Shown: positions 17,318-26,320 of the stretch, in pieces
Layout of the letters: each line of letters opens with the position of its first letter
Position numbering within the stretch: the stretch's first letter is position 1
From: Streptomyces roseofulvus
Lineage (GTDB): Bacteria > Actinomycetota > Actinomycetes > Streptomycetales > Streptomycetaceae
Length of the DNA: 64,000 bases
Assembly (NCBI RefSeq): GCF_039534915.1
Contig: NZ_BAAAWE010000001.1
Span: forward strand, 7,192,001 to 7,256,000
Direction of reading: 5' to 3'
Notes under the pieces: generated by a model
What the model was told of the DNA's origin: nothing
The model's input: the letters and a program-made list of their open reading frames with translations, nothing else
Databases searched by the model: none
Program-made: the position numbers and the translations under genes

Positions 17318-18217
17318 GTGATGGACACGCCCGCCGGAGGGTACAGGCCGGCAGAGTACGGCCGGGTCAGCGTGCTTGTCGGCGAAGGAGGAGGCGCCTA
17401 CCCGCACGGCAACTCGCTCCTCGTGCGCGGCTCGTCCGCGTCGCTGGTCGTTGATCCGTCGCTGTCGCTGCTGGGGGCGGCTCCCCCGGCGGACGCGGTC
17501 CTCGTGAGCCACGCGCACGAGGACCACATCGCCGGTCTCGGAGGCTACGAGGTGCCGGTCCACATCCATGAAGGCGATCTCGACGCGCTGCGATCGCGCG
17601 AGGCTCTGCTCGCCCAGTTCGGCCTCCCGTCCGATGAGGCCGATGCCCTCGGCGAGCAGATGTGGGAGGCGTTCCAAGTCCGGGAACGGCCGGACGCGAG
17701 GGGCTTCGGCGACGGGACCGTGTTCGACCTCGGGGACCGCACGGTGACCGTCGTACACCTCCCCGGCCACACCGCCGGCCACAGCGGCTTCTTGATCGAG
17801 CCGGACGGCTTCCTGTTCGTGGCGGACATCGACCTCACGTCGTTCGGTCCGTACTACGGCGACGTCGGCAGCAACCTCGTGGACTTCGAGGCGTCGATGC
17901 GCCGCTGCCGGGAGATCGACGCCCGCTGGTACGGCACGTCCCACCAGAAAGGCGTCATCGAGGGCGCCGCGGAGTTCCGCCGCAGGCTGGATGCCTTCGC
18001 CGACGTGGTGGAGAAGAGGGACGCGGCGCTCCTCACGTTCCTCCGTGAGCCGCGGACCGTGGACGAGATCGTCGAGCATCGACTGGTCTACCGGCCCCAC
18101 GTCGAAGGGCCACAGGTGAGGCCGGTGGAACGGAGGACCGCCGTGCAACACCTTGACCGGCTGATGAGCGGAGGACGGGTCGCGGAGGCGGAGGAAGGCC
18201 GGTTCCGCGCGACATGA
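17318..18217 (+). CDS. MBL-fold metallo-hydrolase
   Basis: A 299-residue metallo-beta-lactamase-fold enzyme. The zinc motif HAHEDH is at residues 65-70, a third ligand lies in LPGHTAGHSG near residue 149, and ADIDLTSFGPYYG carries the bridging Asp. The C-terminal region is helical and resembles the winged-helix part of LACTB2-like proteins. The GTG at 17318 is seven bases after GGAGGA; the adjacent ATG at 17321 is the alternative. The preceding open frame has no fold. It may hydrolyse a thioester or other ester; the substrate is not evident. Confidence 0.87.
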   Translation: MMDTPAGGYRPAEYGRVSVLVGEGGGAYPHGNSLLVRGSSASLVVDPSLSLLGAAPPADAVLVSHAHEDHIAGLGGYEVPVHIHEGDLDALRSREALLAQFGLPSDEADALGEQMWEAFQVRERPDARGFGDGTVFDLGDRTVTVVHLPGHTAGHSGFLIEPDGFLFVADIDLTSFGPYYGDVGSNLVDFEASMRRCREIDARWYGTSHQKGVIEGAAEFRRRLDAFADVVEKRDAALLTFLREPRTVDEIVEHRLVYRPHVEGPQVRPVERRTAVQHLDRLMSGGRVAEAEEGRFRAT

Positions 18218-18680
18218 GTGGCTGGCGTGCGTCGGCGTCGGGCTGGATGTCGTAGAGCACCAGCCTTCAGTCCGCTTCCCCGGCTGTCTCGGCGGAGCGC
18301 TCGATCGCGCCCCGACATGTCGTGGGGGACTCCACTTCCATGACGTCATGTAGGCGATGCGCCGAACGGCTGGTGCGACGACCGACCTCGCTGATGCGGA
18401 AGGTCCCGTGCCGCGGGCGGCCAGGTCCGGGCGGCGGAGCAACGGTCGGGCTTGACCGCGGGTAGGAGCCCTTGGTGCCGCCTGGCCGGGCCGGGTCGCA
18501 TCGGGTGCACAACTCTCGAACTCGAATCATGATCGGATATAGTTCGTGGCGAGGCGTGGTCGGAGCACCGCAGAGTCCGTCAGCGAGTCCTGCCGGGCCC
18601 CGGCGCGCAGTTCCGTCGAGCGCTGTCACGCCTACGCCGAGTAGCCTGACGACGGGGGAGACGTCCATCGGGAGGCCGCC
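18218..18680. other. intergenic region upstream of SpoIIE phosphatase gene
   Basis: No supported gene. A minus-strand frame ending at 18267 is the antisense shadow of the SpoIIE gene. The palindrome at 18522-18536 is the notable element. Confidence 0.45.
18522..18536. promoter_or_regulatory. inverted relative of the TetR-type operator
   Basis: TCGAATCATGATCGG read on the other strand is CCGATCATGATTCGA, which matches TCGATCATAATTCGA at 12798 in 13 of 15 positions. It lies about 145 bp before the SpoIIE phosphatase gene, so that gene may belong to the same regulon. Confidence 0.4.
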
Positions 18681-21035
18681 ATGAGTACGCCCGGGGCAGG
18701 AGAGCGTTACCTCGGTACTCCGTTCAGCTTGGGGATCATGGCCACCGCCGTACTCGATCACCGGGGCGACATCATCGGCTGGGACGCCGCGGCCCAGGAC
18801 CTGTACGGGTACAGGGCCGAGGACGTCCTCGGAACGCCGGCCCACAGGTGCTTCGTCCCCGTCGAAGGGCCTCCTCTCTTCGCCCCGGACCAACCCGTCG
18901 AGTCGTGGGGCGATCAGTGGGCCCTCCGCAGGCGCGACGGGAGCGTCGTGCACGTGGTGCTGTACGTCCTGCGGCTTGGGCCCGCCGAGGCGCAGCCGAC
19001 TACCGCGGCCTGGGGCGTCGTGTCCGTCGAGGCGGATCAGATGGAACGCTGGGCGACCGACCAGGCCATGCTGGCCGGGCTCTCCGCCCAGTCGCCGATC
19101 TCGCTGACCGTCATGGACGAGGGCACCCGGGTGAAGTGGGTCAACCCCGCCATGGAGAACGAGTTCGGCTTCAGGGGCGACGACTACTACGGCCTGCAGG
19201 TTCGAAGGATCCTCCCCGAGGGGGAGATCATCTCCTCGAAATGGCGAGGCCGCTCGCTCGAAGCGGTGATCGAGGACGTCTTCCGGACCGGCGAACCCGT
19301 CATCGACCTCCACTTCCGAAGTGCCTTGCCGGGCGACCCACCCACACACCACGTCTGGTCCTGCTCCTATTTCCGCCTGCAGGACGCCGCCGGCCGCCAT
19401 TTGGGAGTCTGTGAATCGGCCTTCGACATCACCGAGCGCTACGAGGCCCAACGACGTCTCGAGCTGCTGAGCCGTTCTTCCAGCATCGGCACGACACTGA
19501 ACGGGGTCCGAACGTGCGAGGAACTCGTCGATGTGGTGGCCCCAGATCTCACGGACGTGGCATGGGTGGACCTGGCGGAGTCCGTACTCACTGGTGAGGA
19601 ACCCGCTCCCTGGGGCGAATCGACACCTTCCCGCAGGGTCACCGGCGGTATCGGCGCAGGTCACGGCGGTGCGCCTTGGAGGGGGCTCCCGGCCGACGGC
19701 AGGCGACTCGCCCTTCCCCTGACCGCCGGAGCCGCCGGGCTCGGGATGGTCACCCTTGTGCGAACCGCCGAAAGGGCCCCCTTCAGCGACGCCGAACGCG
19801 CACTGGCCGCCGAGCTGGTCGCCCACACGGCGGTCTGCCTCGACAACGGGCGGCGCTATGCCAAGGAACACGCCACCGCCCTGCTCTTCCAGCGCAACCT
19901 GCTCCCGCAGGAGCTGCCCGAGCACACCGCTGTGGAGATCGCCCACTACTACGCCCCCGGTCAGGGGCTCACGGGGGTCGGCGGCGACTGGTACGACGTG
20001 ATCCCGCTGTCAGGCGCCCGCGTCGGGCTCGTGGTGGGTGATGTGGTGGGGCACGGGCTGCACGCTGCGGTCACGATGGGGCGGCTGCGGACAACCGTAC
20101 GTGCCCTTGCCGCGCTCGACCTCGCGCCCGAGGAGCTCCTCGGGCGGCTCGACGACCTGATCGGACAGGCGCGTATCGGCATCGATCCGAAGGAGGCGAA
20201 CGGCATGGACCCGGCGGTGGGCGCGCGGTGTCTGTACCTGGTGTACGACGCCGTACACGGACGGTGCGCCGTGGCAAGCGCGGGTCATCTGCCGCCGGTC
20301 CTGATCGCTCCCGGCGGCGCCGCCGCGCCGCTCGAGGTTTCCGTCGGCCTGCCTCTGGGCGTCGGTGGCCTGCCCTTCGAGTCCGCCGAGTTCGAGATCG
20401 CGGAGAACAGCCTGCTCGCGCTGTTCACCGACGGGCTCGTGACGGGCGCCGAGCATGATCCCGAGGCGGGAGTCGCCGTTCTGTGCCGGACGCTGGACGA
20501 GTGCTCCGGTCTTCCGCCGGCCGCGGTCCGGGACCGGATCGTCGCGTCCGGGCTTCCTGCCGACGGCCACGACGACGTGGCGCTCGTCGTCGGCCGCGTC
20601 CACGCCCTGGCCGAGGACCACATGGCCGGTTGGCGCGTCGACCCGGATCCGGTCGAGGTGGCCGGAGCCCGGGCGGCGACGAACGCGCAGCTGGAGCAGT
20701 GGGGCCTCGACGACGTCGGCTTCGCCGTCGAGCTGATCGTCAGCGAACTCGTCACCAATGCCATCCGGTACGGGGCTCCGCCGGTGGACCTGCGGCTCCT
20801 GCGGGACAAGGACCGCGCCCTGATCTGCGAGGTCTCGGACAGCCGCGAGACCTCGCCGCACCTGCGGAGGGCACGGCCGGACGAAGAGGGCGGCCGCGGC
20901 CTGTTCCTGGTCGCCCAGCTCGCCGATCGGTGGGGCACCCGCTACACCCGTGAGGGAAAGACGATCTGGGCCGAGGTTCCGATCGGCGCCGACGCCGGGG
21001 GCCTCGACCTCTTCGGAGACGTCCTCAGCGACTGA
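18681..21035 (+). CDS. PAS-PAS-GAF-SpoIIE phosphatase with C-terminal HATPase
   Basis: A 784-residue signalling protein. Two PAS-like sensor domains occupy about residues 14-255, a GAF-like domain about 260-395, and a SpoIIE-type PP2C serine phosphatase about 400-620, with GGDWYD at 434-439 and GDVVGHG near 454. A HATPase/anti-sigma-kinase-like domain ends the protein, with SELVTNAIRYG near residue 688. Such proteins act in partner switching with anti-sigma factor antagonists. No antagonist gene is adjacent. Start chosen from GGGAGG six bases before the ATG. Confidence 0.9.
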   Translation: MSTPGAGERYLGTPFSLGIMATAVLDHRGDIIGWDAAAQDLYGYRAEDVLGTPAHRCFVPVEGPPLFAPDQPVESWGDQWALRRRDGSVVHVVLYVLRLGPAEAQPTTAAWGVVSVEADQMERWATDQAMLAGLSAQSPISLTVMDEGTRVKWVNPAMENEFGFRGDDYYGLQVRRILPEGEIISSKWRGRSLEAVIEDVFRTGEPVIDLHFRSALPGDPPTHHVWSCSYFRLQDAAGRHLGVCESAFDITERYEAQRRLELLSRSSSIGTTLNGVRTCEELVDVVAPDLTDVAWVDLAESVLTGEEPAPWGESTPSRRVTGGIGAGHGGAPWRGLPADGRRLALPLTAGAAGLGMVTLVRTAERAPFSDAERALAAELVAHTAVCLDNGRRYAKEHATALLFQRNLLPQELPEHTAVEIAHYYAPGQGLTGVGGDWYDVIPLSGARVGLVVGDVVGHGLHAAVTMGRLRTTVRALAALDLAPEELLGRLDDLIGQARIGIDPKEANGMDPAVGARCLYLVYDAVHGRCAVASAGHLPPVLIAPGGAAAPLEVSVGLPLGVGGLPFESAEFEIAENSLLALFTDGLVTGAEHDPEAGVAVLCRTLDECSGLPPAAVRDRIVASGLPADGHDDVALVVGRVHALAEDHMAGWRVDPDPVEVAGARAATNAQLEQWGLDDVGFAVELIVSELVTNAIRYGAPPVDLRLLRDKDRALICEVSDSRETSPHLRRARPDEEGGRGLFLVAQLADRWGTRYTREGKTIWAEVPIGADAGGLDLFGDVLSD

Positions 21036-21147
21036 CCTCGCGCCTGGCCTGCTGCCGCGTCGGAAGCCGGTGCTCGACCTGCCGGCCGGAACCAGGTAGA
21101 TGGCCCAGGGGCCGTACTGCCGTTGAGCCGTTCGTGGAGGGCGCGGG

Positions 21148-21376
21148 GAGATCCAGGCGATCAAGGTCGCGACCTTGGTGTCGGTGCAGCGGATCCTCGA
21201 CAGGGCGAGCCAGGTGCACGGCGACGGAGAGCTGTACCCGGACTCCGCGCTGGCCAATACGTACGCCTGCGTTCGGACCCTCTGGTTTCACCGGCGGCTT
21301 GGACGAGGGCCACGAGAACGCCCTGGCCGAGAGCGAGCCGCAGGGGCAGGCCAAGGTGTGCACGGCGCATGCATGA
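21148..21376 (+). pseudogene. C-terminal remnant of an ACAD10/11-like acyl-CoA dehydrogenase
   Basis: The frame EIQAIKVATLVSVQRILDRASQVHG followed by ANTYACVRTLWF aligns with the C-terminus of the dehydrogenase at 3153-4427 (EIQAIKIATPRTVQWILDKAIQTHG). A frameshift near 21285-21300 moves the match to another frame, GGLDEGHENALAE, equal to the DGPDEAHKNALART end of the intact protein. Upstream domains are absent. This is a decayed paralogue fragment, probably left by a duplication or recombination involving the catabolic cluster. Confidence 0.8.
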
Positions 21377-21543
21377 CGAACCAGCCGGGTCAATGCGGTT
21401 GTGATGCAGGAGCGGCAAACACATGCTCGGGGGGCGCGGACACCGAAGGCCCCTGGTCAGGGTCGTAGGGATGATGTGGCATTGATCACGGCTGGAGAGC
21501 TTCCTATCGAGGTGGGGGCGGCCTGATGCTGGTCAGGCCTGAA

Positions 21544-21561
21544 ACTCGATATGAATTTGAG
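21544..21561. promoter_or_regulatory. ACTC-N10-GAG operator-like element upstream of pntA
   Basis: ACTCGATATGAATTTGAG lies 46 bp before the pntA start and resembles the shorter members of the ACTC...GAGT family. The match is weaker than at 1234, 17107 and 26060. Confidence 0.35.
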
Positions 21562-21607
21562 AAGTCGGCGGGTTGTTGACGGCGAACGCAGCGAACGGAG
21601 AACACTC

Positions 21608-23137
21608 GTGATTGTCGGAGTCCTCAAGGAAGCGCGGGCAGGTGAGAGTCGCGTTTCGGCCACGCCGGCCACGGTCGAACAGATCCGCAAACTGGGCTAC
21701 GAGATCGTGGTCGACCCGGGGGCCGGCGTGGCGGCCGGTTTCACCGACGGCGCCTATGAGGCCGCCGGCGCGACCGTCGGTGATGCGGTGGCGGCGGACG
21801 TGGTCCTCGGGGTCAACGCCCCAAGTGCCGCGCAGTTGGACGGGGTCCGGGCGGAGGCGACGGTGATCGCCATGTTCTCCCCGGCCTTCGACCCGGCGAT
21901 GGTCGAGGACCTGGGCCGCCGCCCCTTCACCGTGCTCTCGATGGACGCCGTGCCGCGCATCAGCCGGGCGCAGTCGATGGACGTGCTGTCCTCGATGGCG
22001 AACATCGCCGGCTACCGGGCCGTCATCGAGGCGGCGCACGAGTTCGGCCGGTTCTTCACCGGCCAGGTGACGGCCGCGGGCAAGGTGCCGCCCGCGAAGG
22101 TGCTCGTCGCGGGCGCCGGCGTCGCCGGCCTGGCGGCGATCGGCGCCTCGGGCTCGCTCGGCGCGATCGTCCGGGCCACCGACCCGCGACCGGAGGTGGC
22201 CGACCAGGTCCGCTCTCTGGGCGGCGAGTACCTGTCGATCGAGTCCCCCGAGGTGGAGGTCTCCAAGACCGGCTACGCGAAGGAGATGGGCGACGACTAC
22301 AAGACGCGCGAGGCCGAGCTCTACGCCGCGCAGTGCCGCGAGGTCGACATCGTCATCACCACCGCCCTGATTCCGGGACGCCCCGCGCCGACGCTGATCA
22401 CCGCCGAGATGGTGGCGAGCATGAAGCCCGGTTCGGTGATCGTCGACATGGCGGCCGCCAACGGCGGCAACGTCGTCGGCACCGTGAAGGGCGAGAAAGT
22501 CGTCACCGCCAACGGCGTGACGATCATCGGCTACACCGACCTGGCTGGCCGGTTGCCCGCGCAGGCCTCGCAGTTGTACGGCACCAACCTGGTGAACCTG
22601 CTGAAGCTGATGACGCCCGGCAAGGACGGGCACCTGGTCCTCGACTGGGACGACCCGGTTCAGCGCTCGATCACCGTGGTGCGCGCGGGCGAGTCCGCCT
22701 GGCCGCCCCCGCCGGTCCAGGTCTCGGCGGCCCCGGCCGCCGCACCCGCCAAGGCCGCGGCGGAACCGGCGAAGCCGGCGAAGACGCCGATGACGCCGAA
22801 GCAGCGGTTCGGCGGCGTGGCCCTCGGCGCCCTGGCGCTATTCCTCCTCGCCGCGTTCGCCCCCGCGGCGCTGCTGCCGCACGTGACGGTCTTCGTCCTG
22901 GCGATCGTGATCGGTTACTACGTGATCGGCCACGTGCACCACGCCCTGCACACGCCGCTGATGTCGGTGACGAACGCGATCTCCGGGATCATCGTCGTCG
23001 GCGCGCTCCTGCAGATCGGCCACTCCAGCACGGCGGTCACCGTGCTGTCGGTCGTGGCGATCCTCCTGGCCAGTATCAACGTCTTCGGCGGCTTCGCGGT
23101 GACGCGTCGCATGCTCGCCATGTTCAACCGGAGCTGA
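21608..23137 (+). CDS. pntA: NAD(P) transhydrogenase alpha subunit (fused alpha-1/alpha-2)
   Basis: A 509-residue subunit of proton-translocating transhydrogenase, which reduces NADP+ with NADH. Residues 1-375 form the NAD(H)-binding domain I (KEARAGESRVSATPATV near the start, VLVAGAGVAGLAAIG). After an Ala/Pro/Lys linker come three to four membrane helices of domain II. Some actinobacteria split these parts; here they are one polypeptide. The GTG at 21608 is preferred since IVGVLKE matches the usual PntA start and GGAG precedes it. The pntB gene follows after one base. Confidence 0.95.
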   Translation: MIVGVLKEARAGESRVSATPATVEQIRKLGYEIVVDPGAGVAAGFTDGAYEAAGATVGDAVAADVVLGVNAPSAAQLDGVRAEATVIAMFSPAFDPAMVEDLGRRPFTVLSMDAVPRISRAQSMDVLSSMANIAGYRAVIEAAHEFGRFFTGQVTAAGKVPPAKVLVAGAGVAGLAAIGASGSLGAIVRATDPRPEVADQVRSLGGEYLSIESPEVEVSKTGYAKEMGDDYKTREAELYAAQCREVDIVITTALIPGRPAPTLITAEMVASMKPGSVIVDMAAANGGNVVGTVKGEKVVTANGVTIIGYTDLAGRLPAQASQLYGTNLVNLLKLMTPGKDGHLVLDWDDPVQRSITVVRAGESAWPPPPVQVSAAPAAAPAKAAAEPAKPAKTPMTPKQRFGGVALGALALFLLAAFAPAALLPHVTVFVLAIVIGYYVIGHVHHALHTPLMSVTNAISGIIVVGALLQIGHSSTAVTVLSVVAILLASINVFGGFAVTRRMLAMFNRS

Positions 23138-23138
23138 C

Positions 23139-24557
23139 ATGTCTGCGACCCTTGCCGCACAGGCGGCCTACCTCGTCGCCGCGCTGCTGTTCATCCTGGC
23201 GCTGGCGGGACTCTCCAAGCACGAGTCGGCCCGACTCGGCAACGCCTTCGGCATGCTCGGCATGGGCGTCGCGCTCGTCGCGACGGTCGTCCTCGCGATC
23301 GACGGCGAAGTCAGCGCCGCCGGCCTCGGCCTGATGGCCGGCGCCATGTTGATCGGCGCGGTGATCGGCTTCCAGCGCGCCCGTGGCGTCGAGATGACCG
23401 GCATGCCCGAGCTGATCGCGCTGCTGCACTCCTTCGTCGGTCTGGCGGCCGTACTGGTCAGCTGGAACGGCTACCTCAACGTCGAGCACGACCCCGACGG
23501 CCACGAGGCCAAGGCCCTGGACGCCCTCGGCACGCTGGGCATCCACCACGCCGAGGTGTTCATCGGCCTCTTCATCGGCGCGGTGACCTTCACCGGTTCC
23601 ATCGTGGCGTACCTGAAGCTCTCCGCGAAGATCAACTCCAAGCCGCTGGTGCTGCCGGGTAAGAACGCCCTCAACCTCGGCTCGCTAGTCCTCTTCGTCG
23701 GCCTCACGGTGTGGTTCGTGATCACGCCGGAGCTGTGGCTGCTGATCACCGTGACGGTCCTGGCGCTGGCCCTCGGCTGGCACCTGGTCGCCTCGATCGG
23801 CGGCGGTGACATGCCGGTCGTCGTCTCGATGCTCAACAGCTACTCGGGCTGGGCCGCGGCGGCCTCCGGCTTCCTCCTCGGCAACGACCTGCTGATCATC
23901 ACCGGCGCGCTGGTCGGCTCCTCCGGTGCCTACCTGTCGTACATCATGTGCAAGGCGATGAACCGCTCCTTCATCTCCGTCATCGCCGGCGGCTTCGGCA
24001 TCGAGGCCCCGTCGGGCGCCGACGTCGACTACGGCGAGCACCAGGAGATCACCGCCCAGGCCGCCGCCGAACTCCTCAGCCAGGCCCGGTCCGTGGTGAT
24101 CACCCCCGGGTACGGGATGGCCGTCGCCCAGGCGCAGTACCCTGTCGCCGAGCTCACCTCGAAGCTGCGCGCCAAGGGCGTCGACGTGCGGTTCGGCATC
24201 CACCCCGTCGCCGGCCGCCTGCCCGGACACATGAACGTGCTCCTGGCCGAGGCCAAGGTGCCGTACGACATCGTCCTCGAAATGGACGAGATCAACGACG
24301 ACTTCGCCAAGACCGACGTCGTCCTCGTCATCGGCGCCAACGACACGGTCAACCCGGCCGGAGCGGAGGACCCCAGCAGCCCGATCGCGGGCATGCCGGT
24401 GCTCACCGTCTGGGAGGCCGGCAAGGTCATCGTCTTCAAGCGCTCGATGGCCTCCGGGTACGCGGGCGTGCAGAACCCGCTCTTCTTCAAGGAGAACACC
24501 GCGATGCTCTTCGGCGACGCGAAGGCCCGGGTCGAGGACATCGTCGGCGCCCTCTGA
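23139..24557 (+). CDS. pntB: NAD(P) transhydrogenase beta subunit
   Basis: A 472-residue subunit with eight to nine membrane helices (domain II) and a C-terminal NADP(H)-binding domain III, where VVITPGYGMAVAQAQ, GIHPVAGRLPGHMNV and GANDTVNPAGAEDP are visible. It begins one base after pntA, so the two are cotranscribed. Together they would supply NADPH, useful for the monooxygenases encoded nearby. Confidence 0.96.
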   Translation: MSATLAAQAAYLVAALLFILALAGLSKHESARLGNAFGMLGMGVALVATVVLAIDGEVSAAGLGLMAGAMLIGAVIGFQRARGVEMTGMPELIALLHSFVGLAAVLVSWNGYLNVEHDPDGHEAKALDALGTLGIHHAEVFIGLFIGAVTFTGSIVAYLKLSAKINSKPLVLPGKNALNLGSLVLFVGLTVWFVITPELWLLITVTVLALALGWHLVASIGGGDMPVVVSMLNSYSGWAAAASGFLLGNDLLIITGALVGSSGAYLSYIMCKAMNRSFISVIAGGFGIEAPSGADVDYGEHQEITAQAAAELLSQARSVVITPGYGMAVAQAQYPVAELTSKLRAKGVDVRFGIHPVAGRLPGHMNVLLAEAKVPYDIVLEMDEINDDFAKTDVVLVIGANDTVNPAGAEDPSSPIAGMPVLTVWEAGKVIVFKRSMASGYAGVQNPLFFKENTAMLFGDAKARVEDIVGAL

Positions 24558-24570
24558 ACAGCGGTTTCTA

Positions 24571-25400
24571 GGGTCGTTGCAACACGTGGTTGTGCTGATC
24601 AGGTAGTGAGCAGTTCATGGCAGGCGCTCGGCTGGGTTTTCCCAGCCGAGCGTTTTGCGTGGGCGTTCGTTGTGCTGGCCGGCGACGGCGGCCAGGTCTG
24701 CGGGGTTGTGCAGGGGGCTGTTCGGTGGCCTTGGGGAAGCACTGGCACAGGCAGCCGTTGGTGTTGTTCGAGCCGAGCCACCAGCGGCTGGCCCGGTCGC
24801 AGGAAGAGACCAGGATCTTGTCCGATGTGAGGGCGAACTTGCAGCGCCGGCCCGTCCCGCTGCCCTTGCCCCAGGTCAGGGACCGCATCGGCTGGCCGAG
24901 CCGGGTCTGGACGGTGGATGCAGGGGCTCTCAGAACGGCTCGGCGTACTGATTGGCCGTCAGGTGCACGAGTTGATGTAGCGGGTGGCGCACTCCAGCAG
25001 GTGGCGATTGCGGACTCCCTGTCCTTGCCGTCGGTCAGGTCCCCGTCGCCGGCTACGGTCCGGTCCTCGACCTTGGCGGGCCGTTCGCTCATCAGCACCA
25101 TCGGTGTGGTGAACCGGGCTGCCGACGATCGGCCCGTCGCTTTCCCATCCAGCATCACCTGGAAGGCGTCTTGCGGCTCGGAATCCGAGCTGATCCTGCG
25201 GGGTTTCAGGGGGCAGCGGGCATGAGCCCCGGCATCGGCCGCGAGCGGACGGTAGTGTCACCGGCCGCGCGTCGCGTCCGTTCGGCCGCCGCGGGTATCC
25301 ATGCTGCTTCTGGACGGGCTGCGATCCAGCTCGGCGGCTATCGCCCGCACGAGTGGCCTTCTCCCGCACCCGGTCCGCAATGAGGATCCGCTCGTCCACT
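24571..25400 (-). pseudogene. decayed IS30-family transposase
   Basis: Minus-strand pieces match IS30 transposases in order but in different frames: ERILIADRVREKAT and RAIAAELDRSPS at the N-terminus (about 25320-25399), MVLMSERPAKVEDRTVAG and GKDRESAI in the DDE core, then LTWGKGSGTGRRCKFALT, GSNNTNGCLCQCFPKATE, and finally RPRKTLGWENPAERL near 24620-24680. Frameshifts, an internal gap and lost residues show it is inactive. The inverted repeat at 24627-24650 is inside the coding remnant and could still help terminate pntB transcription. Confidence 0.78.
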
Positions 25401-25716
25401 TCTTCTTGTGGTCGCGGTTCAACCACCGGGGACTGGTGTGGCCCGTGTACGGGGGCCGGCGCTCTGCACCGTCCCGCCTTGTTCTCCCCGGTCGACGCCG
25501 GGACCGTGTACGTGCTGTGGCCGGAGGTGGCCTTCGGCTTGTACCGGTTCCCCAGCCCGGCACTGGCCTCGTCCCGGCGGCCTTCATTCTCGGCCGGCTC
25601 GGCGGCACGAGGTTCTCGCCGGCGGTCGGGGCATGGCCTGACGCGGACGCGCGCCTCGGCCCGAACCTCAGTGTGGGCCATCGAAGTGTCATGTCGCGGG
25701 CAACCGTCGTGCCCTC

Positions 25717-26028
25717 TCAGACCCGCTCCCACCAGCCCAGGGTCAGAACCAGGCCCTTCTTCAGGGAGCATCCGAACGTATGCCCCCGGAGGGAGAAGAA
25801 GACGGAGGTGAGGCTGGCCATCGTCGCGGTCACCCAGAGGATGGCGACCCCGGCCCACCAGGAGATGAAGAATCCCAGCAGGAGAACGGGGACGAGCATG
25901 ATCAGGCTGCCGACGGCGATCTCGCGGAGAACTCGGCTCCAGCTCGCTTCCCGCCATGTCCGTGCTCGGCGGGAGTACCCCTCAAGGGGCACATGGCGAG
26001 TGGTCCCACATACCTCACTGCTCATCAT
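25717..26028 (-). CDS. small two-helix membrane protein, unknown function
   Basis: About 103 residues. A basic N-terminus (RRARTWREASWSRVLREI) is followed by two hydrophobic helices, GSLIMLVPVLLLGFFISWW and GVAILWVTATMASLTSVFF, and a short tail. The start pair ATGATG at 26028 follows GGGAG by five bases. It is divergent from the small gene at 26180 with the ACTC...GAGT-type element between them. I do not recognise a family. Confidence 0.6.
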   Translation of the reverse strand: MMSSEVCGTTRHVPLEGYSRRARTWREASWSRVLREIAVGSLIMLVPVLLLGFFISWWAGVAILWVTATMASLTSVFFSLRGHTFGCSLKKGLVLTLGWWERV

Positions 26029-26059
26029 GATCGCTCCCGACACCTGCCTGAGATGCGTA

Positions 26060-26084
26060 ATTCGAAGTGGAATCAATTTTGAGT
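26060..26084. promoter_or_regulatory. 25-bp ATTC-N17-GAGT operator-like element
   Basis: It lies between two divergent small membrane-protein genes, 31 bp from one start and 95 bp from the other. Its right half GGAATCAATTTTGAGTCTAA is nearly the same as at 17107-17131. It shares the same spacing as the element before the catabolic train at 1234. Confidence 0.55.
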
Positions 26085-26179
26085 CTAAGCTGCTCTGGGG
26101 CTTGGCTGTCAAATGCGGCGGCCTGCCCCCAAGGGCCAGCCTGGTCCGCTATCCGGTTACACCCGGGAAGGAAGCTGCT

Positions 26180-26320
26180 ATGAACGATGATCACCGAACC
26201 GATCAGACGGTTGAGCGATGGAAGATGAAGGGCGTCGCCTTGCGAGTGTTCTTCTACGTCCTCGGCGCGTATGCGTTCCTCAACCTGGTCGGATTCCTGA
26301 GTGCGCATGCGCAAGAATGA
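26180..26320 (+). CDS. 46-residue single-helix membrane protein (DUF6126-like)
   Basis: A short gene below usual length cut-offs. A charged N-terminus (DDHRTDQTVERWKMKG) is followed by one hydrophobic helix, VALRVFFYVLGAYAFLNLVGF, and a short end. It resembles small Streptomyces membrane proteins annotated DUF6126, with moderate certainty. The ATG follows GGAAGGAAG. The operator-like element at 26060-26084 is about 95 bp upstream. Confidence 0.65.
   Translation: MNDDHRTDQTVERWKMKGVALRVFFYVLGAYAFLNLVGFLSAHAQE

Noticed and set aside
24627..24650. Hairpin CTCGGCTGGG-TTTT-CCCAGCCGAG as a dedicated pntB terminator
   Set aside because: The same bases encode the conserved TLGWENPAE end of the IS30 transposase remnant, so it was not designed as a terminator, although it may act as one.
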